A stretch of DNA of 64,000 nucleotides from Caballeronia hypogeia. GTDB lineage: Bacteria > Pseudomonadota > Gammaproteobacteria > Burkholderiales > Burkholderiaceae. A program made the translations under genes and the position numbers. Below, piece after piece: positions 1-14,308 of this stretch (positions are counted from its first letter, which is position 1; the number at the start of each line of letters is the position of its first letter). Where the stretch lies: assembly GCF_001544875.2 (NCBI RefSeq), contig NZ_FCOA02000010.1, positions 62,001 through 126,000 of the forward strand, given 5' to 3'. Under the pieces are notes generated by a model. It did no database searches and was not told where the DNA came from. It worked only from the letters and a program-made list of their open reading frames with translations.

Positions 1-1
1 C

Positions 2-3000
2 CCCGGCCAGCTGGTCGGTGTGGTCGGGCCGAATGGCTGTGGCAAGTCCAATATCATCGACGCCGTGCGCTGGGTGCTCGGCGAATCGCGCGCTTCCGAG
101 TTGCGCGGCGAATCGATGCAGGACGTGATCTTCAACGGATCGACGGCGCGCAAGCCCGGCAGCCGGGCGAGCGTCGAACTCATATTCGATAACGCCGACG
201 GCCGCGCCGCCGGTCAATGGAGCGCGTACGGCGAGATCGCCGTGAAGCGCGTGCTCACGCGCGACGGCACCTCCAGCTACTACATCAACAATCTTCCGGC
301 GCGCCGCCGCGACATCCAGGACATCTTCCTCGGCACCGGTCTCGGCCCGCGCGCTTACGCGATCATCGGGCAGGGCATGATCGCGCGCATCATCGAGGCG
401 AAGCCGGAAGAGCTGCGCGTGTTCCTCGAAGAAGCCGCGGGCGTGTCGAAGTACAAGGAGCGCCGCCGCGAGACCGAGAACCGTCTGCACGACACGCGCG
501 AGAATCTGACGCGCGTCGAGGATATCGTTCGCGAACTGTCGGCGAATCTCGAGAAGCTCGAAGCGCAGGCGGTCGTCGCGACGAAGTACAAGGAACTGCA
601 GTCCGAAGGCGAAGAGAAGCAGCGTCTTTTGTGGCTGTTGCGCAAGAAGGAAGCGGGCAACGAAGCCGAACGCCAGCAGCGCGCTATCCGCGAGGCGCAG
701 GTCGAGCTCGAAGCACAAACCGCGCGTTTGCGCGAGGTCGAAGCGCAACTGGAAACGCTGCGCGTCGCGCACTACAGCGCGAGCGACGCGATGCAGGGCG
801 CGCAAGGCGCGCTCTACGAAGCCAACGCCGAAGTGAGCCGGCTGGAAGCGGAGATCCGCTTCATCGTCGAATCGCGCAATCGCGTGCAGGCGCAGATCGC
901 CGCGCTCACCGCGCAGCGCGAGCAATGGCAGGTGCAGGCGCAAAAGGCGCACGACGAAATCGACACCGCGACCGAAGCGCTCGCCGAAGGCGAAGAGAAG
1001 GCCGCGATCGCGCAGGAAAACGCCGCCGCGAAGCACGACGCGCTGCCCGCGCTCGAAGCCCGCTGGCGCGACGCGCAGGCGCAACTGAACGAGGAACGCG
1101 CGGGCATCGCGCGCGCGGAGCAGGCGCTGAAGCTCGAAGCGGCGCATCAGCGCAACGCGGATCAGCAGCTTCAGCAATTGCAGCAGCGTCAGGAGCGCCT
1201 GAAGAACGAAGTGAGCGGCCTCGACGCACCCGACGAAGCGCAGCTCGAAGAGTTGCGCATGCAGCTCGCCGAAAACGAAGAAATTCTCGCCGAAGCGCAG
1301 ACGCGTCTCGCCGATGCGCAGGAAACCGTGCCGCGGCTCGACGCCGAGCGTCGCGAAGCGCAGGATCGCGTGCAGAAGGAAAGCGCGCAGATTCACCAGC
1401 TCGAAGCGCGTCTCGCCGCGTTGAAGGCGCTGCAGGAAAGCGTGCAGACCGAAGGCAAGATCCAGCCGTGGCTCGACAAGCACGAGCTCGGCGCGCTGCC
1501 GCGTCTGTGGAAGAAGCTGCATGTTGAGACCGGCTGGGAAGCGGCGCTCGAATCGGTGCTGCGCGAGCGTCTCGCCGCGCTCGAAGTATCGAATCTGGAC
1601 TGGATCAAGGCCTTCGCCACCGATGCGCCGCCCGCCAAGCTCGCGTTCTATTCGCCGCCCGTCGCGGGCAAGCCGGTGGAGACGCCGCAGGGCTTGCGCT
1701 CTTTGCTGTCGCTGGTGCGTATCGACGATCCGGGCTTGCGCGCCGTGCTCAACGAGTGGCTCGCCACGACCTTCGTCGCCGATGACATCGCGCAGGCGCT
1801 GGCCGCGCGCAATCAGTTGCCGGAAGGCGGCGCGTTCGTCGTCAAGGCGGGGCACGTCGTGACGCGCGTGGGCGTGCAGCTTTACGCGTCCGACTCCGAG
1901 CAGTCGGGCATGCTGGCGCGTGCGCAGGAAATCGAGAATCTGACGAAGCAGGTGCGCGCGCAGGCATTGCTTTCCGACGAAGCGAAGGGCAACGCCGTGC
2001 GCGCGGACGCCGCGCACACGCAGGCATCGCAATCTCTCGCGGAAGCGCGAGCCGCCGCCGAGCGTGCGACGCAGCGCGTCCACGCATTGCAGATGGATGT
2101 GCTGAAGCTCGCGCAGGCGCACGAACGCTATACGCAGCGCAATACGCAGATCGGCGAGGAACTGGAAGAGATCGCCGCGCAGGTCGAGGAACAGCGCGCG
2201 TTGCGTGCCGAATCCGAAGCCGCGTTCGAGCGTCACGATGGCGAGATCGCGCAGTTGCAGGCGCGCTTCGAAGACAACCAGCTCGCGTTCGAATCGCTCG
2301 ATGAAGCGCTGACGAACGCGCGCCACGAACTGCGCGAGCTGGAGCGCGCCGCGAGCGATGCGAGCTTCGCCGTGCGCGGCCTCGCGGCGAAGATCGACGA
2401 GTACAAGCGCAACATCGAGACGGCGCACGACCAGAGCGAGCGCATCGCGGGCACGCTGGAAGATGCGCGCGCCGAGCTCGAAACCATCAACGAGCAGACC
2501 GCGCAGACCGGTCTGCAGGACGCGCTCGAAGTGCGCGCGGCACGCGAGGAAACGCTGCACGCGGCGCGCGTCGAGCTCGACGATCTCACGGCGCGTCTGC
2601 GTCAGTCCGACGAACAGCGTCTGCTGGCGGAGCGTTCGCTGCAGCCGCTGCGCGACAAGATCAACGAATTGCAGTTGAAGGAGCAGGCCGCGCGCATCAG
2701 CGGCGAGCAGTTCGTCGAGCAGCTGGAGGCGGCGGGCGTCGATGAAGCCGAGCTCGCGCAAAAGCTCACGCCGGACATGAAGCCTTCGTATCTGCAGGGC
2801 GAGGTCACGCGTCTGAACAACGCGATCGTCGCGCTCGGGCCCGTGAACATGGCCGCGCTCGAAGAACTCGCCGCGGCGACCGAGCGCAAGCACTTCCTCG
2901 ACGCGCAGTCGGCCGATCTGAACGACGCGATCACCACGCTCGAAGACGCGATCTCGAAGATCGATCAGGAAACGCGCGCGCTGCTGCAAGGCACGTTCGA

Positions 3001-3451
3001 CGAAGTGAATCGTCACTTCGGCGAGCTGTTCCCGCGTCTGTTCGGCGGCGGTCAGGCGAAACTCATCATGACCGGCGACGAAATTCTCGACGCCGGCGTG
3101 CAGGTCATGGCGCAGCCGCCCGGCAAGAAGAATTCGACGATTCACCTGCTGTCGGGCGGGGAGAAGGCGCTCACGGCCACCGCGCTCGTGTTCGCGATGT
3201 TCCAGCTGAACCCCGCGCCGTTCTGTCTGCTCGACGAGGTCGACGCGCCGCTCGACGACGCCAACACCGAGCGCTTCGCGAACCTCGTGCGCGCGATGTC
3301 GGTCAAGACGCAGTTCCTGTTCATCTCGCACAACAAGATCGCGATGGAAATGGCGCAGCAACTGATCGGCGTGACGATGCAGGAGCAGGGCGTGTCGCGC
3401 ATCGTCGCAGTGGACATGGAAGCCGCAGCGGGCTTCGCGCAGAACGGTTGA
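2..3451 (+). CDS. smc: Chromosome segregation ATPase SMC (5' end cut by window edge)
   Basis: Structural maintenance of chromosomes ATPase; it forms a DNA-entrapping dimer that organises and helps segregate the chromosome. The reading frame is open from base 2 and enters inside the Walker A region (GPNGCGKSN), so roughly the first 20-25 residues lie outside the window. Two long coiled-coil arms rich in Glu, Ala, Arg and Gln flank a hinge-like region at about residues 480-640. The C-terminal head carries the ABC signature LLSGGEKALTATAL and Walker B FCLLDEVDAPLDDAN. zipA and ligA follow on the same strand, the usual beta-proteobacterial order. The internal ATG/GTG codons near base 20 are not the true start. 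Confidence 0.97.
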   Translation, partial: PGQLVGVVGPNGCGKSNIIDAVRWVLGESRASELRGESMQDVIFNGSTARKPGSRASVELIFDNADGRAAGQWSAYGEIAVKRVLTRDGTSSYYINNLPARRRDIQDIFLGTGLGPRAYAIIGQGMIARIIEAKPEELRVFLEEAAGVSKYKERRRETENRLHDTRENLTRVEDIVRELSANLEKLEAQAVVATKYKELQSEGEEKQRLLWLLRKKEAGNEAERQQRAIREAQVELEAQTARLREVEAQLETLRVAHYSASDAMQGAQGALYEANAEVSRLEAEIRFIVESRNRVQAQIAALTAQREQWQVQAQKAHDEIDTATEALAEGEEKAAIAQENAAAKHDALPALEARWRDAQAQLNEERAGIARAEQALKLEAAHQRNADQQLQQLQQRQERLKNEVSGLDAPDEAQLEELRMQLAENEEILAEAQTRLADAQETVPRLDAERREAQDRVQKESAQIHQLEARLAALKALQESVQTEGKIQPWLDKHELGALPRLWKKLHVETGWEAALESVLRERLAALEVSNLDWIKAFATDAPPAKLAFYSPPVAGKPVETPQGLRSLLSLVRIDDPGLRAVLNEWLATTFVADDIAQALAARNQLPEGGAFVVKAGHVVTRVGVQLYASDSEQSGMLARAQEIENLTKQVRAQALLSDEAKGNAVRADAAHTQASQSLAEARAAAERATQRVHALQMDVLKLAQAHERYTQRNTQIGEELEEIAAQVEEQRALRAESEAAFERHDGEIAQLQARFEDNQLAFESLDEALTNARHELRELERAASDASFAVRGLAAKIDEYKRNIETAHDQSERIAGTLEDARAELETINEQTAQTGLQDALEVRAAREETLHAARVELDDLTARLRQSDEQRLLAERSLQPLRDKINELQLKEQAARISGEQFVEQLEAAGVDEAELAQKLTPDMKPSYLQGEVTRLNNAIVALGPVNMAALEELAAATERKHFLDAQSADLNDAITTLEDAISKIDQETRALLQGTFDEVNRHFGELFPRLFGGGQAKLIMTGDEILDAGVQVMAQPPGKKNSTIHLLSGGEKALTATALVFAMFQLNPAPFCLLDEVDAPLDDANTERFANLVRAMSVKTQFLFISHNKIAMEMAQQLIGVTMQEQGVSRIVAVDMEAAAGFAQNG

Positions 3452-3602
3452 GGCGCGCTCGCAGCGCAGAGTTTGCATTTGAGAGTCCGGACGCTGTCCG
3501 GCAACGTGCGTCACGGCGCGGAGTGCGCGCATCGGCCCGACGGCGCGATGCGCGCGACAGATCGCGCGGCGCTTCGTAACGTAAAAGAATGATGGAGCCT
3601 GC

Positions 3603-7709
<4,107 letters not shown>

Positions 7710-7741
7710 CGCCGCGCGCTTCCTGCTGCGGAAAATCAGGC

Positions 7742-7775
7742 GGAAGGCCGCTTCGGAAGAGGCGGCCTTTCCTTT
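7742..7775 (+). terminator. Terminator after def
   Basis: AAGGCCGC (7744-7751) pairs with GCGGCCTT (7762-7769) across a 10-base loop, followed by a T/C-rich run. It lies between def and the convergent small gene ending at 7782 and may serve both strands. Confidence 0.7.
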
Positions 7776-7781
7776 ACCGCT

Positions 7782-8018
7782 TTACGCCAACGTTTTCGGA
7801 CTGCCGCTGATATCGGGCTGACGGAACAGCGCCACATGCTCCGGATTCGCCGATGCCTGGAGTCGTCCGTCCGGCAAACGGGCGATCACCATTTCACCGA
7901 TGCCGGGGCTCATCACGACGACTTCGTCGCGCAGCGCGAGCAGGGCTTCGAGCCGTCGTCGACCGCTCACGATCTCCAGACCGGTTCCTGACTCACGAAC
8001 GATGATCTCAACTGACAT
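7782..8018 (-). CDS. Small protein with a ParB-box-like segment, function unknown
   Basis: A 78-residue protein. I chose the ATG at 8018 because a purine-rich GAGGGAGAAG stretch precedes it; the frame is open further upstream, but that extension has low-complexity, non-conserved composition. The segment LEIVSGRRRLEALLAL resembles box II of ParB/Srx-fold proteins (the GERR region), followed by a short beta-rich stretch ending in NPEHVALFRQ. There is no helix-turn-helix and no obvious nuclease box I, so it is at most a fragment-sized relative. It is convergent with def and downstream of rluB, which has its own terminator. The similarity is by eye only; it could be an unrelated conserved hypothetical. 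Confidence 0.6.
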   Translation of the reverse strand: MSVEIIVRESGTGLEIVSGRRRLEALLALRDEVVVMSPGIGEMVIARLPDGRLQASANPEHVALFRQPDISGSPKTLA

Positions 8019-8148
8019 GGCGCTTCTCCCTCTGTGCCGTTCAATGCTGGTCCTGCTGCCGCATGCCTGAGCCGGGCGCGCGGGGCGCGCATCGGTCTTG
8101 CCTGGTGTAACGGATCGGTGATTGATTTTCTTTAGCCAAAAAGCGGCC

Positions 8149-8184
8149 AAAAATGAAATGGCACGATCGCGGGTGGATCGTGCC
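8149..8184 (-). terminator. Rho-independent terminator after rluB
   Basis: Perfect 9-bp stem GGCACGATC (8160-8168) / GATCGTGCC (8176-8184) with a 7-base loop. Read on the minus strand it is followed by ATTTCATTTTT. It lies about 90 bp beyond the rluB stop and separates rluB from the small gene at 7782-8018. Confidence 0.82.
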
Positions 8185-8273
8185 GGATTTTGGGGTAAAA
8201 CGTCGCCTTTTTGCGACGCAGCAGAGGTCGGCACGCACGTTCGTCAGACCGTGCGTGCGGCCTTCAGAGACGC

Positions 8274-10424
8274 TCAGAAGGTTTCGTTCGGCGCGAGATA
8301 GCGCCACTGGCCCGGCGGCAGCGTCCCTAGCGTGACGCGGCCCATGCGGATGCGCTTCAGGCCGACGACTTCCAGCCCGACCAGTTCGCACATGCGACGA
8401 ATCTGGCGCTTTTTGCCTTCACGCAGCACGAAGCGAAGCTGCTCGCCGTTCTGCCAGCTGACCTGCGCGGTCTTGAGCGGCACGCCGTCGAGTTCGAGAC
8501 CGTGGCGCAGCAGCGCGAGTTTCTCTTCCGGGAAATGCCGGTCCACGTCGACGGTGTGCTCGCCGAGACGCACGCGCACGAGATACTCCTTGTCGACCTC
8601 GGAATGGCCGCCGATCAGTTGCTTGGCGATGCGGCCGTCCTGCGTGAGCACGAGCAAGCCCGTCGAGTCGATGTCGAGCCGGCCAGCGGGCGCGAGCGTG
8701 CGCAGATGGCTCGGCGTGAAGCGGATACCCGAGCGGTCTTCGTCCCAGTGATTCGCCGGGTTGACGAGTGTGACGGCCGGCTCGTAGCCGTCTTCCGCCT
8801 GTCCCGACACGTAGCCCACCGGCTTGTGCAGCAGGATCGTGACGAGTTGCGACTGCGCGGAGTGCGCCGCGGGCAGGACTTCGATATTTTGCGTCGGACG
8901 GATGCGCGTGCCGAGCGTGTCGATCACGACGCCATCGACGAGCACCCAGCCTTTTTCGATCCACTCGTCGGCTTCGCGGCGCGAGCAGAGGCCGAGTTCC
9001 GACATCACTTTCGACAGGCGCACGAGGCCGTCGTGGTGGTCGCGGTGTTTGGGTGCGGATTCGGGAGCGGGGGCCGGGGCTGCCGGCTTATGGCCCTCGC
9101 TGCGTTCGTTGCGCTCGCGTCGCTCGTCGTGCGCCTTGATCGGACGATCTTCGAATGTCTTGCGCGGGCCGTGATCGCCGAAAGCCGGACGCGAATCGTC
9201 GCTCCGTGATGGGCGATCGCCGCGCGGCGCCGAACGGTCTCCGAAAGACTTGCGCGGACCACGATCGCCGAAAGCCGGACGCGAATCATCGCCACGCGAT
9301 TTGAACGGACGACGTTCGTCGCCGCCCGAAGCTCGCTCGCCGCGCGGCGCCGGACGATCCTCGAACGATTTACGCGGACTACGATCACCGAAAGCCGGAC
9401 GCGAATCATCGCCACGCGGCTTGAACGGACGACGTTCGTCGCCTCCCGGAGCACGCTCGCCGCGCGGCGCGGGACGATCCCCGAACGCCTTACGCGGTCC
9501 ACGATCACCGAAAGCCGGACGCGGATCCTCGCCACGCGGCTTGAACGGACGACGCTCCTCGCCGCCCGATGCGCGTTCACCGCGCGGCGCGGGACGATCC
9601 CCGAACGCCTTACGCGGTCCACGCTCGCCGAAAGCCGGACGCGGATCCTCGCCACGCGGCTTGAACGGACGACGTTCGTCGCCACCCGATGCGCGTTCGC
9701 CACGGGGCGCCGGACGATCCCCGAACGATTTACGCGGACCACGCTCGCCGAATGCCGGACGCGAATCCTCGCCACGCGGCTTGAACGGACGACGCTCGTC
9801 GCCACCCGATGCGCGTTCGCCACGGGGCGCCGGACGATCCCCGAACGATTTACGCGGACCACGCTCGCCGAATGCCGGACGTGAATCCTCGCCACGCGGC
9901 TTGAACGGACGACGCTCGTCACCACCCGATGCGCGTTCGTCACGGGGCGCCGGACGATCCCCGAACGCCTTACGCGGACCACGCTCGCCGAATGCCGGAC
10001 GCGAATCCTCGCCACGCGGCTTGAACGGACGACGCTCGTCGCCGCTCGAAGCGCGCTCGCCGCGCGGCGCCGGACGATCCCCGAACGCCTTACGCGGACC
10101 ACGCTCGCCGAATGCCGGACGCGAATCCTCGCCACGCGGCTTGAATGGACGGCGCTCATCGCCGCCCGAAGCGCGCTCACCACGCGGCGCCGGACGATCT
10201 CCGAAGGGTTTGCGTGGACCACGCTCGCCCGAGCCCGGTCGGGAATCGCCACCGGGCGGCTTGAACCCGCGCTTCTCGCCAGCAGGCTGGCCCTCGTGCT
10301 TCGGCCGCGCTTCATCCGGCGCGCTCGCGCGAACAGGCTTGCGCCCGGTGGTCGTGCCGGCCCGAACCGGCGAACGCGTCGCCGAAGTGGGACGCGGATG
10401 TTTGGCTGTCAGTTTGACGCGCAT
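8274..10424 (-). CDS. rluB: 23S rRNA pseudouridine synthase (RluB/RsuA family) with a long repetitive N-terminus
   Basis: Isomerises a uridine of 23S rRNA to pseudouridine. Of 716 residues only about 466-716 form the enzyme: an S4 RNA-binding domain (RLSKVMSELGLCSRREADEWI) and an RsuA/RluB catalytic domain with the motif GRLDIDSTGLLVLTQDG containing the catalytic Asp. Residues 1-67 are basic and Pro-rich. Residues 68-387 are eight tandem 40-residue units (core FGDRPAPRGERASGGDERRPFKPRGEDSRPAFGE), followed by degenerate units to about 465. The extension is rich in Arg, Gly, Pro, Asp and Glu and is probably disordered, likely adding RNA or ribosome contacts (inference). Its start lies 6 bp after the glnD stop, so it is the last gene of map-glnD-rluB. 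RluE/RsuA-type specificity cannot be excluded. Confidence 0.9.
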   Translation of the reverse strand: MRVKLTAKHPRPTSATRSPVRAGTTTGRKPVRASAPDEARPKHEGQPAGEKRGFKPPGGDSRPGSGERGPRKPFGDRPAPRGERASGGDERRPFKPRGEDSRPAFGERGPRKAFGDRPAPRGERASSGDERRPFKPRGEDSRPAFGERGPRKAFGDRPAPRDERASGGDERRPFKPRGEDSRPAFGERGPRKSFGDRPAPRGERASGGDERRPFKPRGEDSRPAFGERGPRKSFGDRPAPRGERASGGDERRPFKPRGEDPRPAFGERGPRKAFGDRPAPRGERASGGEERRPFKPRGEDPRPAFGDRGPRKAFGDRPAPRGERAPGGDERRPFKPRGDDSRPAFGDRSPRKSFEDRPAPRGERASGGDERRPFKSRGDDSRPAFGDRGPRKSFGDRSAPRGDRPSRSDDSRPAFGDHGPRKTFEDRPIKAHDERRERNERSEGHKPAAPAPAPESAPKHRDHHDGLVRLSKVMSELGLCSRREADEWIEKGWVLVDGVVIDTLGTRIRPTQNIEVLPAAHSAQSQLVTILLHKPVGYVSGQAEDGYEPAVTLVNPANHWDEDRSGIRFTPSHLRTLAPAGRLDIDSTGLLVLTQDGRIAKQLIGGHSEVDKEYLVRVRLGEHTVDVDRHFPEEKLALLRHGLELDGVPLKTAQVSWQNGEQLRFVLREGKKRQIRRMCELVGLEVVGLKRIRMGRVTLGTLPPGQWRYLAPNETF
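9264..10223 (-). repeat. Eight tandem 120-bp coding repeats in rluB
   Basis: Eight consecutive in-frame 120-bp units encode the 40-residue repeat of RluB residues 68-387. The period is exact: the minus-strand FKPRG codons recur every 120 bases from 9421 to 10141. Units differ by a few substitutions, such as RKAFG/RKSFG, GEDS/GEDP and GERAS/DERAS. Neighbouring units share variants, the pattern expected of unequal exchange or slippage. Two degenerate copies continue to about 9120. Confidence 0.95.
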
Positions 10425-10430
10425 AAAGTC

Positions 10431-13016
10431 TCAGGCTGCGATCGCGCGCAGCAGTTCGGTTTCCACCTGGATCTGGGTGCGGTTGTTCGACAGGCTCTTG
10501 CCGTCGAGCAGGAACACGTCCTCGACGCGTTCGCCGAGCGTGTTGATCCGTGCCGCCTGCACGCCGATCCGGTGTTGCGCCAGAACGCGCGCGATCGAAT
10601 AAAGAAGGCCCTGCCGGTCGTTGGCCGATACGGACAGGATGTAGTACTGGCCGCGGTCGTCGGGACGGAGGTCCACGCGCGGCGTGATCGGAAACGTGCG
10701 CACGAGCCTTGATACACGGCCTTTCGACGGCTCGGGCAGAATCCGTTCGTCGGTCAGCAGCGCGGCCAGCTGCTGTTCGACGAGGTTGGCGATATCGCGA
10801 TAACTCCCGTCGTGATCCGGATGCGCGACAAGAAAGTTGTCGAGCGCGTAGCCGTGACGCGTCGTCGTGACGCGCGCATCGAGCACCGACAGGCCGTTCT
10901 TGTCGAAATACGCGCAGATGCCGGCGAACAGGTCCGGCCGGTCCTTCACGTACACGAGCACCTGCAGCGCCGCGCCGATGGGCGAGGGCCGCGCGCGCAC
11001 GATCGGCGCATCGCTTTCGACGTGGCGATACAGCACGCGTGTCTGCCAGGCGATGTCGGCCGGATCGTGACGCAGGAAATAACCGACGTCGAGCTGATCC
11101 CACAAGCGCTTTTGCGCGCCTTCCGGCACGGTTTCGAGCCGCAGCAGCGCGAGAGCCGCTTCCTGCCGCGACTTGAGCTCCGAATGCGTGTCCGGTTGCG
11201 CGCCGCCCAGCACGGCCTGCGTCGCGCGGAACAGGTCTTCGAGCAGTTTGCCTTTCCAGTTGTTCCAGACTTTCGGGCTCGTGCCGCGGATATCGGCGAC
11301 GGTCAGCAGATACAGCGCCGTGAGCCGCCGCTCCGTCTTCACGACCGACGCAAATTGCCTGATGACTTCGAGATCGCTCGTGTCCTGCTTTTGCGCGACC
11401 TGACTCATCGTCAGGTGTTGCTGGACGAGCCAGACGACGAGTTCCGTATCTTCCGCGCCGATATCGTGCTCGCGGCAGAAACGCCGCGCATCGACCATGC
11501 CGAGCGTGGAGTGATCGCCGCCGCGACCCTTCGCGATGTCGTGAAACAGCGCCGCGACGTAGAGCACCCACGGCCGCTCGAAGTTGCCCATGAGCTGGCT
11601 GCAGAACGGATACTCGTGCGCGTGCTCGGCGATCGCGAAGCGACGCAGATTGCGCAGCACCATCAGGATGTGCTGATCGACCGTATAGACGTGATACAGA
11701 TCGTGCTGCATCTGTCCGACGATGCGCCGGAAGTTCAGCAGATAACGCCCGAGCACGCTCGTCTGGTTCATCAGGCGGAACGCGTGCGTGATGCCTTCCG
11801 GCTGTTTCAGAATTTCCATGAAGAGCCGGCGGTTCTCGGGATCGCGCCGCCAGTCGCGGTCCATCAGGTCACGCGCGTTGTAGATCGCGCGGAGCGTCCG
11901 CGCCGAGAATCCCTTCACGCCGCGCGTCTGTTCGTACAGCAGGAAGGCTTCGAGAATCGCATGCGGCTCGCGCTCGAAGACGTCGTCGCGGGCGATTTCG
12001 AGCATTCCCTGTTTCTCGACGAAGCGCCCCGAGATGACGCGCGTGATGCCGCTCGTCGATGGGAAAAGCTGCGCTTCGACGTTCTGGATCAGGATCGTCG
12101 CGAGCTGCGTGACCGCCTTCGCCGCCCAGTAGTAGCGGCGCATCAACTGCTCGCTCGCGCGTTTGGCGCTGGTCGCCGTAAAGCCGAAGCTTTCCGCGAG
12201 CGGCGTTTGCAGATCGAAAACGAGGATGTCCTGCCGGCGCTTCGCGATCACGTGCAGCCGCGCGCGCAGCGACTTCAGAAAGCCTTCGTTGCGCCGCAGC
12301 TCGCGAGCTTCGCGCTCGGTGATGAGCCCGCGCGTATCGAGCTCGCGCCAGCTGCTGCCGAAGCCTGCCGCGCGCGCGATCCACAGGATCAGTTGCAGGT
12401 CGCGCAGGCCGCCGGGGCTTTCCTTGATGTTCGGTTCGAGACTGTACGGCGTGTCCTGGAATTTCGCGTGGCGCTGGCGCATTTCCAGCACTTTCGCCTG
12501 AAAGAACGCGCGCGGATCGAGTGTCTCGTGATAGCGCGCGGAAAAGTGCTGAAACAGCGCGGTGTCGCCGCAAATGCGCCGCGCCTCGAGCAGCGAGGTC
12601 TGCACCGTGATGTCGTTGCCTGCCTCGGCGATGCACTGCTCGACCGAGCGCACGCTGCTGCCGATATCGAGCCCGAGGTCCCACGCCATGCCGATGAAAC
12701 GTTCGACGCGGCTGTTGAGCCCGGCGTCGTCGGCTTGCGGCGCGGCATCGGGCAGGAGCACGAGAATATCGACGTCGGAATAGGGCGCGAGCTCGCCGCG
12801 TCCGTAGCCGCCGACCGCGACGAGCGCGGCATTCGCGGGCATTTCGCAGGCGTTCCAGGCGCCTTTCAGGGCATCGTCGGTGGCGCGCGCGAGGGCGTGC
12901 ATCAGCGGCTCGACGCTCGAAGTTGCCTGGAAGCGCTCGATGAGCGCCGCCTTCGCTGCCTTGTAGGCGGCGCGCAACGTTTCACAGGGCGTGGCGACGG
13001 CGGCGGTGACGCTCAT
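10431..13016 (-). CDS. glnD: [Protein-PII] uridylyltransferase / uridylyl-removing enzyme GlnD
   Basis: Glutamine sensor of nitrogen control; it uridylylates PII proteins when glutamine is low and removes UMP when it is high. The 861-residue protein has the usual domain order: N-terminal nucleotidyltransferase ([25 protein letters not shown], with the catalytic Asp pair), a GlnE/GlnD helical domain, an HD hydrolase domain ([14 protein letters not shown]) near residue 490, and two C-terminal ACT domains at about 690-760 and 795-855 that sense glutamine. It lies 64 bp downstream of map and 6 bp before rluB on the same strand. Confidence 0.97.
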   Translation of the reverse strand: MSVTAAVATPCETLRAAYKAAKAALIERFQATSSVEPLMHALARATDDALKGAWNACEMPANAALVAVGGYGRGELAPYSDVDILVLLPDAAPQADDAGLNSRVERFIGMAWDLGLDIGSSVRSVEQCIAEAGNDITVQTSLLEARRICGDTALFQHFSARYHETLDPRAFFQAKVLEMRQRHAKFQDTPYSLEPNIKESPGGLRDLQLILWIARAAGFGSSWRELDTRGLITEREARELRRNEGFLKSLRARLHVIAKRRQDILVFDLQTPLAESFGFTATSAKRASEQLMRRYYWAAKAVTQLATILIQNVEAQLFPSTSGITRVISGRFVEKQGMLEIARDDVFEREPHAILEAFLLYEQTRGVKGFSARTLRAIYNARDLMDRDWRRDPENRRLFMEILKQPEGITHAFRLMNQTSVLGRYLLNFRRIVGQMQHDLYHVYTVDQHILMVLRNLRRFAIAEHAHEYPFCSQLMGNFERPWVLYVAALFHDIAKGRGGDHSTLGMVDARRFCREHDIGAEDTELVVWLVQQHLTMSQVAQKQDTSDLEVIRQFASVVKTERRLTALYLLTVADIRGTSPKVWNNWKGKLLEDLFRATQAVLGGAQPDTHSELKSRQEAALALLRLETVPEGAQKRLWDQLDVGYFLRHDPADIAWQTRVLYRHVESDAPIVRARPSPIGAALQVLVYVKDRPDLFAGICAYFDKNGLSVLDARVTTTRHGYALDNFLVAHPDHDGSYRDIANLVEQQLAALLTDERILPEPSKGRVSRLVRTFPITPRVDLRPDDRGQYYILSVSANDRQGLLYSIARVLAQHRIGVQAARINTLGERVEDVFLLDGKSLSNNRTQIQVETELLRAIAA

Positions 13017-13080
13017 GGATGGGCGAGGAAGAAGGTAAGGACGCGCCGGCCGGAAAGCAGGCGCGCGAAGTGACGAAAAA

Positions 13081-13890
13081 TCAGGCCGTGGCCGCGATCA
13101 GCTGCGAAGGCGCCTGCGTGCCGGCGGAAACGGTTAGCACTTCGTAGCCGGTCGGCGTGACCAGCACGGTGTGCTCCCATTGTGCCGAGAGGCTGCGGTC
13201 ACGCGTCTTGACGGTCCACTGGTCGGGCATCGTGCGGATTTCGCGGCGGCCGGCGTTGATCATCGGCTCGACGGTGAAGATCATGCCTGTCTGAAGCTCG
13301 ATGCCGGTGCCGGGGCGGCCGTAGTGCAGCACCTGCGGCTCTTCATGGAACACCTGGCCGATGCCATGGCCGCAGTATTCGCGCACGACGCTGTAACCCT
13401 GCGATTCGGCGTGCTTCTGGATCGCCGCGCCGATATCGCCGAGATGCGCGCCCGGACGCACCTGATCGATGCCGAGCCACATGCAGTCGAAGGTCGTCTG
13501 GACGAGGCGCTTCGCCAGAATGGAGCCCTCGCCAACGATGAACATGCGGCTCGTGTCGCCGAAATAGCCGTTCTTGATGACAGTGATGTCGATATTGAGC
13601 GCGTCGCCGTTCTTGAGCACTTTTTCGCCCGGAATGCCGTGGCAGATCACGTCATTCACGGAAATGCAGGTGGCCTTCGGGTACGGCGGATAGCCAGGCG
13701 GCTGATAATTCAGCGGTGCGGGAACAGTGCCCTGTTCCTTCACCATATATTCATGACAGAGGCGGTCGAGTTCCTCTGTGGTCACGCCGGGTGCGACGTG
13801 GGGCGTGATGAAATCGAGCACTTCGCTGGCGAGCCGGCAGGCGACGCGCATCTGAGCGATATCGTGATCGTTTTTCAGCGTAATGGACAT
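13081..13890 (-). CDS. map: Methionine aminopeptidase, type I
   Basis: Removes the initiator methionine from nascent proteins after deformylation. Its 269 residues match the type Ia size. Metal-ligand motifs are visible: [19 protein letters not shown] (two Asp), [13 protein letters not shown] (His) and TVEPM (Glu), with the last Glu in the WEHTVLVT segment. The start at 13890 ([15 protein letters not shown]) is the family start. It is the first gene of map-glnD-rluB and is divergent from rpsB across a 418-bp intergenic region, the usual proteobacterial arrangement. Confidence 0.96.
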   Translation of the reverse strand: MSITLKNDHDIAQMRVACRLASEVLDFITPHVAPGVTTEELDRLCHEYMVKEQGTVPAPLNYQPPGYPPYPKATCISVNDVICHGIPGEKVLKNGDALNIDITVIKNGYFGDTSRMFIVGEGSILAKRLVQTTFDCMWLGIDQVRPGAHLGDIGAAIQKHAESQGYSVVREYCGHGIGQVFHEEPQVLHYGRPGTGIELQTGMIFTVEPMINAGRREIRTMPDQWTVKTRDRSLSAQWEHTVLVTPTGYEVLTVSAGTQAPSQLIAATA

Positions 13891-14308
13891 GACTTGGCTC
13901 GGAAATGCGGGAGATTGCGTGGGCGGCGGCCGTGAGCCGCGAAAGCGGCATTATCGCACCATAAGAAATGTGCCGCACCCGGTTAGTTGGGGGCGCCGGA
14001 CCGGACGGCAAGCGGGCTTCAGGCGCGACGCACGGATTCGGGCGCGGTGCGCGTGCGAATCCGGTCCGGTCGTTCGGCTTGAGCCGATCAATCCTCACAT
14101 GCTATACTCACGGGCTAAGTCCTAATCCATATTGCCGTCACGATCTAGTGCGAGAATCTCTCGTCAGTCGCAAGGCAGCGGTGGTTTCGGGCTTGGGAAG
14201 TAATTTCAGTCGATTCGCAAGCCGGCGCACCCAGGGTGTCTCACGCTATCAATAAAACAGCGCGGGATGCGGCAGCCGGCTTAAGACCCAACCCTCGCGG
14301 AGAATTCC
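13891..14308. other. Divergent map/rpsB intergenic region and rpsB leader
   Basis: 418 bp without a convincing gene. It holds the rpsB promoter (14079-14108), a transcribed leader of about 195 nt before rpsB, and on the map side a perfect GCCGC-GAAA-GCGGC hairpin (13936-13949). Short ORFs here cross the promoter and lack conserved features. Leaders of rpsB in proteobacteria bind ribosomal protein S2 for autoregulation; a matching structure could not be folded here. Confidence 0.6.
14079..14108 (+). promoter_or_regulatory. Sigma-70 promoter of rpsB with extended -10
   Basis: The -35 TTGAGC (14079-14084) is separated by 18 bp from the -10 TATACT (14103-14108), which is preceded by TG one base upstream (extended -10, TGCTATACT). 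The predicted start is near 14115, giving a leader of about 195 nt before rpsB. Confidence 0.8.

Noticed and set aside
9264..10223. Possible CRISPR array
   Set aside because: Units are 120 bp, contiguous, in frame and without distinct spacers, so this is a coding tandem repeat.
9250..10602. 450-residue Arg/Ser-rich repetitive plus-strand ORF
   Set aside because: Antisense reading of the rluB repeats; periodicity is inherited from the real gene and no start signal supports it.
10812..13073. 753-residue plus-strand ORF opposite glnD
   Set aside because: Shadow of glnD, whose nucleotidyltransferase, HD and ACT motifs are intact on the minus strand.
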